From Thamnidium elegans (Eukaryota > Mucoromycota > Mucoromycetes > Mucorales > Mucoraceae), in assembly GCA_025201345.1 (NCBI GenBank), contig JAIXMG010000020.1:248001-312000 (forward strand): DNA of 64,000 bases. The letters run 5' to 3'. Below the pieces are notes generated by a model. It was not told the DNA's origin, made no database searches, and saw only the letters and a list, made by a program, of their open reading frames with translations. The translations under genes were made by a program, and so were the position numbers. Positions 54,401 through 64,000 of the stretch are shown here, in pieces (positions within the stretch are counted from its first letter, which is position 1; the number at the start of each line of letters is the position of its first letter).

Positions 54401-57400
54401 CTACTCCCAATAACCCTTCTGTTGAACGTAAAATGGCTATTTTACATACAGGTCATCTTACCGATATCTCCATTATGTTTGAACGGTTAAACGCAGTTTA
54501 TTTAAACGTAGTAGAGAGTTTAGAATACGAAACCAATGATACAAACGATTACGGAGGTTCTATCTTAAAACCTGGCCCTTTACCGCAACAGCCTGCACTG
54601 AATGAAACTAGTTATTCACGTCATGTACAAGTACCTCGTCATAAACGACATCAATTAATTTATCAAATGTACCCCATCAGTCGTTCAGCAGCCCTATCTC
54701 TTGACTTGGATCCTCCTACCGTTAATGAGAACGGAACGAATATAATTGAAGCACCTGCTTCCAAGTTAGCAAAATATCGATTTGAAAATATGGAAAAGAT
54801 TAATCAAGATGCATTTGGTTCTGTATTTTCTTTATTAGCTGCTGTATTCACTACACTATCCTCAAACGAGTTTAATAAATTGGTAAGACCACTTTGGGAA
54901 CGACATATGGATGACCGTATGTCTCCATCTTTTATACCAGCTGTATTCTTGTTAATGGAATGTGGTGAAAAGATACCTAAAATTATGATTGAAGTATGTA
55001 CGCATGATTTTTACAGGTATGTTATAAATTTTCGTATTGATAAATAAGTTTAAAAGTAACATTTTTTTTAGTGGCGATCCTTTACGTCGTTTAGCTGTTA
55101 TCCAAAAGCATTCTTCGCTAAGTGCTTTTAGATTTAATGTACTAGAACAAGAATATATTCCTATTTCTTCACGTCGAAGGCCATTCCGTGGCGATGGTGG
55201 AGCCTTCTCTACACCTTTTGTTCCTACTGATCTCGGAAGTAATCAATTTACACTAGACGAACCCAATTGGATGTCCAAACTTAAAAACACCAGTAATTTC
55301 CCAATTGAATTAAAACGCCAAATTCAAGAGCTTGGATGGGATGAGGATGATAACGGAGACGAACATGAAGCCTTAAAAAAGGTACTGACACCCTTAACCT
55401 TACTCCCTTCGTTATTCCTAGATGAAGAAGAAGAAAGAAACGATGACGAAGTTCCTAATGTTCATCAAAATGGTAAAGCAACGCAAATCAGTAAAATTAT
55501 CATTCGAAGAAAGAGAGCAACTACTATTCCCTCTGTCACAATTTCATTCTTGAGTATGGTAGATCTTTTAAACGATGATTATGGAGGTGCTTCCAATGCA
55601 TTACGTGAATTACTGGAATATTTTTTAAGAGATGATCCTTCCTTGTTCTTGCGAGCATTTATTAGCGATCTTGGAAAGTTTAAGTTGGATAGACATCGAG
55701 ATATGCTTACACGTCTTCGATACTTGGTTAGTATGCAATACAAGATGCCGCCTGGATTCACGCATATCTTATTTAATTACTTGGCTGGTATGTTAAAATG
55801 GCTTACCCGAGAAAACAAGAAGGATGGGCTTGTGTTAATGACATTAATCCACCCTATCTTGGCTGAACTCATCTTATCTACCAACGATTTATCAATTCGA
55901 GATTTAAGAAAGAACAAGATTGAACATTTGCTATCCAGTACCGGTAGATTTTGGTTTACACATGAACAACCGGCCGATATGTTTCCTCGTTACCTTTCCG
56001 ATGAAAAGACGCCATTCAGTGTGCTAGATATTCCTTCTGAAATTTTTTCAGTTGCCATGTTACGTATCAGTCATATCCAATTCTTGACAAATTATTTAGT
56101 TAGGTATCCTCGTGAAGTATATACGGTTAAAAAATCTTTACAAGATTATGAACCGACACCTATCCCAGGTGATAAAGCTGAATCTCGATGGACAATGGAA
56201 GAAACTTATTATCCTGATATCACTCGACGTAGCAGTCGAGATATAAACTCACACACCAAGAACCAACAAAACAAACCCAACGCTACAAGACAGCCCAGTC
56301 AACAGCAATCCGATATTGGAGACCTATCTGCACTTCGTGCTCGAATCTGGTTACGTTTTATAGATAACTTGCTAAATGGTTTAAACAAGAACTATAACGA
56401 TCGAGAGGAATTAGAACGTATCTTACAAGGAGTCAATGTTATTATTACCGAACACGACCGAGACTTCGGTATCATCGGCCAAGCTCTAATTTTATATACA
56501 CGTGTAGTGACAAAATTCAAACGTTTATTTGTTTCTAATCGTGGATATACAACATTTTTGCCTGCTCTTTTCAAAGTATTTTGTGAAGTTGATTCTTTTC
56601 CTCAAGTAAGATCCGCAATTACTTTTGCTTGGTGCCGATTTTATGCTGTTCATGAAGAATCGTTTGTATTTCAAATGTTGGGTACTTTAGTTCCCATTAT
56701 CTTAACCGCTTATACTCAATCGCACGATCTTGGCTCTTGGATGGTTGATAACTTGTTTATTTTAATGCAAGCAATGCACGATCCACCTCACTTGGGTGCC
56801 ACCTCTGATGTCCTCGGGCTGCAACTACAAGTAGAACTAGACGACCACGAACGTAATATTCAAGAACGTATCGATACCGCCAGCAACCCGATGGCAGTAC
56901 CGCTTTCCGCCACCATCTTAAAACCCTTAGCCAGAAGTGTCACAGCTCCTATAGCTCAACTAGATATTAACAATTACAATAACCGATCATTTGAACTTAT
57001 CAACTTTGTCAAACTATTCTTAACTATTATTGCGTATGATCCAGGATCCTTACGTGCCGAACAATTCGTAAAGATTTTCCGTCACTTGATACCTCGATTA
57101 CAAACGTTTACTGGCATGAAGGATTTGATTGATGAAGGTATATCTGCCTTAATTGATGTTTTTGCTAAATTTAGCAAAAATGCAAAACCTGTGTTTTCAA
57201 CAACGACCGGGTCAAACTCCAATATATATCAAGGTGTATTGTTAGATGATGCTAGAGCGTCTGGTATTGGGGGCGCTGGTAGTGGTGCACGTACTGAATC
57301 TGCTCAACATGCGTACGGTAAACAATGGCAACAAAATGATAGATTAACCGTAAAAAAAGAATTTGTATTGCTGGTACATGAGCACTTGAAACATAACGGA

Positions 57401-59401
57401 ACTCTAAGTGAATTATCGCACGAAAAAATGGCTCATATTATCAAGATTGTAATGCAAAATTATGGTTTGATTAAAGGATATATGTGCCCCACAGACTGGA
57501 TTAAAAACTATCTCGTTGTCAGTTTACATTCTATGTCGAGTATACGAAGTCATAACAAAGCATTTAAGAAGGTATTGAACGTCGTTTTTGCTCAGTATCG
57601 TGTGCAATGGAAGACTATGGACGCGTCTGATTTATACGATGGGCTAGCTATTGCGTTAGAAAAGGGACAAGGAAAACCAGTATTTATGCACGATATTGCT
57701 GAAATTATGAATGAAAAATTTGTTTCGTTTGGTCTTACAGCTGCTACTCGACATAATTGGGAGAATGATAGTAAAGGACATACAAAATACTGTAATAGTT
57801 TAGCTCGATTAATTATTGCAATTATGGAGAATTCAACACAGGATGTCTTGGGTGAGATTGAAAAACAAGCACCTTCATCCGGTCTTATTGGAAATATCAT
57901 TATTCCTATTTGTCTACAATACAATCTTCAATGGGACTATAGCAACTTGCCCATGTCTGGCAAATTTAGACCTGACCCGACAAGTAACTGGACACGTCTA
58001 TTAAACTATATCTCTAGAGCATGTAGTCAAGCCTCATTACTTAAAAGTAAATCGTCTGGGTTTTCTTTAGCTCAACTGACAAGTAGTATGGGACAGGTTA
58101 ACGCGCAAGAGAATATTGATACAACAGAGTTTCCAGATATTAAGGATAGTAAACAAACACCACATTCTGTCGCTTTACTATTTTCATTAAGTTTTGTTGC
58201 CATGAAGATTATATTGGTTAGAGGTTCTAAATCTTTTGATAAACTTAAAGGGTCCTGGGTACAAATTGCTTACTTTATCAAAACTGCACTTGTATTTGGA
58301 CAAACCTTAAAGTTTTTAAAGCCGAAGTCTGGTAGGTCTACTCCACATAACATGGCATCACCAACCAGTGGAGGGTTATCTCCTGGAATCCTTTCTCCCG
58401 GGGTTCTTTCTCCTGGAATAAACGCATGGACCAATTCCAATGAAGGTCGTACTGGGTTCTCTTTTAGTGCTCCCTTAAATACTGGTACAATTTATGATTT
58501 TACAACCTGGAGGTTTTTAGAATTTGTAGCAAGTTACAAAAGTCCGTTGCTATTATTTTTAAAAGATTTTATTCAAGAAAAATTAATTGATATGGGAGGG
58601 AGTGCCAATAATAACCGATCTTCGGTTTATTCACCTCTTGCAACACCTAATGGTAATATGAGTTTTGGAGGAATTCCATCCTTTTCCGGTAAAGATAATA
58701 GCCCAACCCGATGGAAGAGTTGGGGAGGTGGATCAAATGTATCTTCTATGCCAAGTCTGCGTCACCAACATTCAGGTTATTCAACTTCACAACAAGGAAC
58801 TATCCCGCAATTAAATATTCCAGATGTCGATCTGACACTTCCTTTACCAAATAATGTAATTGAGACTTCATCATCTAATGGATTAGGTTTGCATATTCCC
58901 GGTAAATCGAACTTTAGTAGTCCAAGTGCTTCGCCTCGCGTACCTCCTGTACCCAGTTCGCCCTCTTTATCAATTAATTTAGTATCCGATATATCTGATA
59001 TTGAAGCACCTGCTAGCCTCAACTCACCGAAACATTCGTTCTCTCTTAAACAGCCAAAGAAGGATGCCAGTAGACCCTCGTCTTCCATTTACCCCAATCA
59101 TCAAGGCCTGTTTAATTCTGGTATTAGAGAAAACACATCTACTGTGTTACATATTCTTCATGCCGAATCAATTACTTCTATTGTTCGTGTTCAACTCTGT
59201 ATGGGTTTTAAGCCTGCTTTACCGTGGATGGCTGCCAAATCTATGCAACAGTTAAAGCCTTGGAATAGTAGAGAAGCCGTATCTAAATTATCTGCAGAAT
59301 GGCAGTTACTACTTCAGCTGTATGCTGAAAATGATGTAGCTAAAGCTCAGTCGCCTGGTGTTGGACCAAATAGCAATAACCCATCTACACCTCTTATATA
59401 A
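51419..59401 (+). CDS. UNC80-like giant protein (cation-channel complex component family)
   Basis: Exons 51419-52265, 52327-52397, 52457-52519, 52579-55016 and 55072-59401; 2,582 aa. The N-terminal 180 residues are Ser/Pro-rich and disordered. The rest is predicted alpha-helical and repeat-like: PAYFKIIFLLTELACDTFL, FGSVFSLLAAVFTTLSSNEF, DPLRRLAVIQKHSSLSAFRF, GGASNALRELLEYFLRDDPS, PRLQTFTGMKDLIDEGISAL. Ser/Pro-rich tails (SPGILSPGVLSPGI, SPSASPRVPPVPSSPSL) close it. From memory of fungal annotations this resembles UNC80 central/C-terminal regions; in animals UNC80 holds the NALCN sodium-leak channel complex. In fungi a natural partner would be the Cch1 channel, but that is inference. The other giant helical family considered, Furry/Tao3, did not fit its N-terminal signature. 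The DNA is a confident gene; the name is less sure. Confidence 0.62.
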
Positions 59402-59653
59402 TTGAATCATTTTCGTATATTTTATTAAATTATTGTCTTGTTTTTTACGCTGTATAATCAAATTAAAATGAATAATAAATACAGTTAATTCGATTAGCTA
59501 TCGAAACAACCTTACTTCACTACTATTTCAAAAGGCATTGCTTCTCTCCGAACTAAATAACCGTATATTCTTAAAAAAAAAAAGTGACCGCTCAATGTGT
59601 ATTTGAATTAAATAATAAAAACTTTTTTTCCTTATTTAAAAAATCCACACATT

Positions 59654-61440
59654 ATGGACGAAAACAATATCAACTATCTTAAAGTGACGGTACCAGAGTC
59701 TGGTCATGGCCAAAGAGTAAGACGTTGGTTATTACTTAATCATAGAGAAGTCGCAAAGTCTCAAAAAAATTTGCATCGTGCCTTTTCAAGAAAAGAGATC
59801 TCGGTCAACGGAGAACCTGTCGAAGAATGCCGAATACTCTCAAAGAACGATATTATAGAATTTAAATATGACAAGTCTTTAGAAGAAGCAGACAGAATGA
59901 AGACGATTCCTATTCGTATATGTTATGAAGATCCTCACTTAGCCGTCGTTTGGAAACCTTCTGGACAGGTAAAAAAAAAAAAAAAAAAATAAGGTTTAAA
60001 GTTAAATATTTGAAGTATCAAACTAAACCACTTTTGAAAGAATTTTGTAACCTTTGAAAAGGCTATTCAATATAATACTGCCTTAAAAGATCTCGAGGGA
60101 AATAGAGAAAAAGTATGGTGTATTAATGATATTCAAAAAGCTGCTTCTGGATTGGTAAATATATTATAATCTTAAAGTTGACTTGTTCCTAATTTTTTTT
60201 TTTTTCTTAGATTATTGTTGCCAAAACTGAAGAGTTAAGAGACTTACTTATGAAAGATTACAAAGAAGACAAGATTCAAGTTACGATGAGAGTACTTGTT
60301 CATGGATCTGTGCCTACCGTTGATATCTCTACTTTATTTCAACCGGAAGTAAACAAAAAAGATGAAGAATCTATCCCAATTATACCAAACGATGTATTAA
60401 AGTCTATTTCTATTGTTTCACAAACACGATCAAACAATGCACAATACATTTCAAGATTAGATTTAGACTTACACACACCTTTATGTAACGCCACTTTACG
60501 AAAGTTATTTTACTTTCATTCTGAATATCCCATCATTGGCAACTCCAATTTTACTAAACCATTAAAGGCAAACCGTGACAAAGGTCTCTGTGCAGCTCTT
60601 TTAGAAATTTCGTTTACACATCCTATGTTAAACACTTTAATTCATGTGAAAGAAGAAGAACCTGCTAAATTCGGTGTCATGTGTGAAAGAGAAGCCAAAT
60701 TTTATCAGATTAGATTAGACCGAGAAAGTGAGGAGATTAAAAAGTCTGGTTTATTACCTATCGATTTAGAAGAAAGAAAAGAAGGTCAATTATTACCATA
60801 CTTATTAGGACAAAAAAAATTCTGTGAAAAAACATTTAAAATTACAAAAGATTGTTTGATTCCTCGTACTAGTTCTGAAACTCTTGTCAATGCTTCTATT
60901 GCCACTCTGGAGAATAAAGAAAATATAAAGGTTGTTGATATAGGTACAGGTTGTGGTAACTTGTTAATTTCTATCCTTGATAAAATTCCATGCGCGTCTG
61001 GTGTAGGAATCGATATAAGTGAATCTGCTTTAAATATTGCAAAAGAAAATGCCCAAAATCTTTTAAATGATCACCAAAGAATAGAGTGGCGTGTACAAGA
61101 CATGTCTCATATTAACGATACCAATGCATTTGATTTATTAGTATGTAATCCTCCTTACTTGGATTTTAACAAAACTAGTAAACAGAAAGAACAAATGGCT
61201 GCATTAGAGCAAGAACCATCTGAAGCTTTATTTGCCAAGGATAATGGATACGAATGGTACCATGTTTTAAGTAGAGTCGCACCAATAATTGTAAAAGAAA
61301 ATGGACATGTTATCTTAGAATGCGGAAAAGATATGATGAAAGGTGTTTTAAACATTTGGTCAGATTGGGAACAAAAAGAAGTTTATAAAGATATACAAGG
61401 TTGGGATAGGTGTCTTGTCTTGACAAAAAAAAAGAATTAA
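59654..61440 (+). CDS. Fusion: degenerate RluA-like domain + PrmC/HemK methyltransferase
   Basis: Exons 59654-59968, 60041-60154 and 60211-61440; 552 aa. Residues about 10-70 look like an S4 RNA-binding domain (RRWLLLNHREVAKSQKNLHR, ISVNGEPVEECRILSKNDII). Residues about 75-290 follow the RluA pseudouridine synthase order (HLAVVWKPSGQ; SGLIIVAKTEELRDLL; QYISRLDLDLHTPLCNATLR; FHSEYPIIGN; LLEISFTHP), but the active-site HRLDxxTSGL is INDIQKAASGL, with Gln137 in place of the catalytic Asp. Residues about 337-545 are a PrmC/HemK glutamine N5-methyltransferase: LPYLLGQKKF, CLIPRTSSETL, VVDIGTGCGNLLISIL (SAM site) and NPPYLDF (about 456, catalytic). Likely a release-factor methyltransferase, possibly mitochondrial, carrying a non-catalytic RNA-binding module. 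Confidence 0.85.
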
Positions 61441-61532
61441 CTTTGGCAAAAATAAATCAATACTGATACAGTATTAGGTATTACAATTGTCACACAATCT
61501 ACATACACCTTAAAAAAGAGAAACCAAAAGAA

Positions 61533-61606
61533 TAACTGAAGCCGGGTTTGAACCGACGATCTTCTCAGAGTGAATGAGACGAGTTAAACCACTTCTCCAT
61601 TCAGTT
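61533..61606 (-). tRNA. tRNA-like gene, anticodon position reads CAC (Val), U37 odd
   Basis: A complete cloverleaf folds on the minus strand: acceptor AACTGAA/TTCAGTT, U8, D stem GAG/CTC, anticodon stem TCTCA/TGAGA, loop TTCACTC, variable AGATC, T stem GTCGG/CCGGC with loop TTCAAAC, discriminator A. A box TGGAGAAGTGG and B box GGTTCAAACCC are intact, and TTTT lies a few nt downstream as a pol III terminator. The anticodon at 34-36 is CAC (valine), but base 37 is U where real tRNAs have a purine, and pair 1-72 is A-U. So it may be a functional oddity, a pseudogene or a tRNA-derived SINE head. Confidence 0.6.
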
Positions 61607-61763
61607 ATTTTTTCAAAACGAAATAAATCCCATCTATACAACCCCATTTTATTTTAAAGTCATGTGATCTTTTTTGTTAGAAGTCATATACTCTTTCCTC
61701 TGAATTTGGAGCTTCATCATGGCGAGAAAAAGTGCTAAAACTTAAGCTCTGGAATGCTTGAGG

Positions 61764-62165
61764 AAGCACTAGCGCTAATTTTAAGCACGAGAAAAAAAAA
61801 ACTGAAAATTGAGACCCCATCTTTTCAAGCTCAGGGTAGGGTTAGCTTTTTTTGACAAAAAAAAAAAAAAAAAAAAATACTAGTAAAAATTATGTTTTTG
61901 AAAAAAAAACATTTCAACGCTTGGTGAAGCGCTAGCGCTTAATTTATCACTGAATATTTCTTTTTCTTTTTTTTTATGTACCATTTGGCATATTCTTAGT
62001 TAATGTTCCGCTTAATAAAAAGACTATAAATACTAAGGCAAGCCAGAGCGATAATATTTAAGCGGTGGCGGTTGTGGAAGCGTTATAGCGCTTACACAAG
62101 CGGTATCGCTAAATTTGGCTGGGAAAAAAAGGATTCAGCGGTTAGGGAAGCGACAACGCTCTATT
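61764..62165. repeat. Cluster of AAGCGCTAGCGCTT-type palindromes (left cluster)
   Basis: AAGCACTAGCGCTAA (61764-61778), the perfect 14-nt palindrome AAGCGCTAGCGCTT (61927-61940), AAGCGTTATAGCGCTT (62078-62093), AAGCGGTATCGCT (62098-62110) and AAGCGACAACGCT (62149-62161) are variants of one inverted motif. They stand out as GC-richer islands in AT-rich DNA. Confidence 0.75.
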
Positions 62166-62689
62166 TATCGCTACATATATATATATATATTTTTTTTATG
62201 TGGATTATTTTGTTAAAATTAATATTCCGCTATAGTGAGTTCTTACATAAAGCAAGCATTGTTTTTTTTCTTTTTTTTTTTTTTCGTCACTTCTTTTTTC
62301 TTCTTTCTTCTTTTCAATAAAATAAAATAAAAGTTCTTTTGTTCCTGGACTTTGTACATCTTGTGTCAGGTCAATCATATTACAATTTTTTGAAATGAGG
62401 TAAGATGAATAAGCACTTACTATAATTAAATAACTCTAATACTAAATTATTCCTACTTTATCTTTTTAGTATTTCTATTACTACTTACAATATATAGGGC
62501 TTTACTGTAAGACCTTTTGCTATCGGCCAGACTAATTTGGTTCTAATAATGTAACTATATACTTAAATTTAAACTTATACCGTATCCTGACGCTTTTTTT
62601 TTTCTACTCAGTACATTGATAGCTTACTTCTCAAGAGTATTGCTTTTATCTTTCACTTTGTTGGCCGTGCTCTATTTACTTTTTGCTTA

Positions 62690-63458
62690 TACAAAAATAA
62701 GAACGAACTATAAAATACATATACCCTCCTCTTCTGTATACAACGTAGAATAACAACAAAATCCACATAAATAATAGATTGCATTTTTTTTTTTTTTTCA
62801 TATAATTCTTTTTTTATATAATAAACTTATATTACAAAATGTACTATAATATTACCGTTTGATTAAATAACTATTTTATTCCATAACCTTTTAATGGATC
62901 CGATATATACTGTAATGCTTTTTTTTTATTATTAATGGGCAAAAATTATTGAGAAATGTTTTACATGAAAATAAACTCTTGAGCAATCTATAAAAAGTAT
63001 GAAATAAAAAAGTTTAAGCAAAATGACATGTTATTATGAAAAAAGAAATAATAATGAAAATTGTAATAAAGCGCAATATGTGAAAGAATAGAAAAACTGG
63101 AATGATAAAACAAATTACAGTTGTCAAGATAAATACCAAAAAGAGTATATTTTAAATTTTTAGTGGCACTATAAATAGTATAGGTATTGCCTTATTCCAT
63201 AAGTGTCCATTCCCTTTTTTTCTTTTTCTTTTTACTGTATTATTTTTTATTCTTGTCCATATCAAAATATAATAACAAACTATAATATACGCACATACTC
63301 TTCATTTCTTAATATATACACTCACGTATAAATAAATAATAAAAATGCTCGCTTTTTTTTTATAATCTCTTTTTTTTATACATGAATATATAAATATTTA
63401 TTACAAAATATGTTATAGTTATTATATTATTGAATAAATATTTTATACCATGACCTAA
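62690..63458. repeat. Diverged AT-rich direct duplication
   Basis: 62703-62734 (AACTATAAAATACATATACC) resembles 63275-63307 (AACTATAATATACGCACATA), and 62819-62892 (TTATATTACAAAATGTACTA, then TTTATTCCATAACCTTTTAA) resembles 63386-63456 (TTTATTACAAAATATGTTAT, TTTATACCATGACCTAATTA). The offset is about 570 nt in both. Low complexity makes extents approximate. Confidence 0.5.
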
Positions 63459-63580
63459 TTAATTACATACCGTCGTAATCCTGTTTTTAAAAAATGTGCG
63501 CCAACGCTTAATCTAGCGATAGTGATCAGCCAAGCGTTAGTCGTACCTGAAGCGCTAGCGCTAAACCAAGCATCAGTGCT

Positions 63581-63635
63581 TAGAACGCTAAATTCAACAC
63601 TAGTGCTTAGCAACAGCACTAAATTTAGCGTTCTA
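63581..63635. repeat. Nested stem-loop
   Basis: TAGAACGCTAAATT (63581-63594) and AATTTAGCGTTCTA (63622-63635) are perfect 14-nt reverse complements. Inside the 27-nt loop a second perfect pair, AGTGCT (63602-63607) and AGCACT (63615-63620), forms an inner stem. The nearby AAGCGCTAGCGCT (63550-63562) belongs to the same motif family. Confidence 0.8.
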
Positions 63636-64000
63636 AACGCTCAAACTCGCCTTGGTGCTTGATATAGAATTATTATATTCATACAAGGTAAGATATACTC
63701 GTGTCATATTTAGCTATTAATAAAATAATGAATACATAATCATTATAAACATATATTGTTTACAACTATAATATTAAATCTTGGCGAAGTAATGTGGGGC
63801 AATTATGCTTGCCTTATTTACAAGTATATACATAAGGATATATGTATATATAAATAAAGATATATATTGGTATTATATAAAGGTATAAGTAATTATGGTA
63901 TAATCATCCTCAACAAGTACTATCGGTCGCAAGTGATAACGATCAAAAACTTGGGTACAATATCGGATCAATCTCATTATAAAAGATAAGTCGACTCTAT

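Larger units (their letters stand above)
61607..64000. other. Gene-free, repeat-rich right end
   Basis: No gene is supported over about 2.4 kb. It contains clusters of AGCGCT-type palindromes at 61764-62180 and 63500-63660, a diverged AT-rich direct duplication (62690-62895 with 63262-63458), a nested hairpin (63581-63635), and long T/A runs. The sequence gets extremely AT-rich from 62300 to 63480. Confidence 0.6.

Noticed and set aside
61607..64000. Centromere or telomere-proximal sequence
   Set aside because: AT-rich and gene-free, but no telomere-type repeat and no known centromere motif that I can identify; evidence is insufficient.
1..64000. CRISPR arrays, bacterial operons or prophage
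   Set aside because: No regularly spaced identical repeats with unique spacers, and introns, pol III el­ements and eukaryotic families show this is nuclear fungal DNA.

Overview
This is nuclear DNA from a filamentous fungus. The best fit is Mucoromycota, probably Mucorales. It is AT-rich, introns are mostly 50-100 nt with GT...(T)nAG borders, long poly-T/poly-A and pyrimidine runs sit in leaders and introns, and genes are closely packed on both strands. Gene content agrees: a Grr1-type F-box/LRR protein, a Zds C-terminal domain protein, Bub2, tricalbin, a signalling-mucin-like protein, BuGZ and an UNC80-like giant protein. The placement rests on style and protein resemblance read by eye; no search was run. 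All exon maps were built by hand from splice motifs and phase.

Layout. 1-8 kb: BuGZ/ZNF207 homologue (-, cut by the left edge), TALE homeobox factor (+), CBM21 glycogen-targeting PP1 subunit (+), WBP11-like splicing factor (-), a tentative two-exon micro-gene (+) and a Cys/His-motif protein (+). 8-12 kb: small helical protein (-) sharing a 107-bp promoter with a TFIIIC-like WD40 subunit (+), then a hotdog thioesterase (+). 12.8-20 kb is an accessory zone: an eleven-repeat C2H2 protein with a 1-nt frameshift, an orphan ORF, a 0.5-kb non-coding duplication, a terminal-inverted-repeat structure and a broken repeat-family ORF. 20-33.7 kb is dense: nicotinate phosphoribosyltransferase, Zds-domain protein, a tightly spaced minus-strand trio (Grr1-like, Pus4/TruB, orphan type I membrane protein), then a plus-strand run of acyl-CoA-binding protein, SOSS-B-like ssDNA-binding protein, Bub2, RING-BRCT protein and a small basic protein. 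33.7-37.4 kb has no convincing gene. 37.4-61.4 kb: tricalbin, epoxide hydrolase, Rab11-like GTPase (-), mucin, a dead transposase piece, p24 protein, the UNC80-like protein (2,582 aa) and an RluA-like/PrmC fusion. The right end holds one tRNA-like gene and a gene-free region of AT-rich repeats and AGCGCT palindromes.

Themes. Several genes concern mitosis and genome maintenance (BuGZ, Zds, Grr1, Bub2, SOSS-B, RING-BRCT) or membranes and signalling (tricalbin, Rab, p24, mucin, UNC80-like). The most unusual products are the fusion of a pseudouridine-synthase fold lacking its catalytic Asp to a release-factor-type methyltransferase, and the BRCA1/BARD1-like RING plus tandem-BRCT protein beside an SOSS-B homologue.
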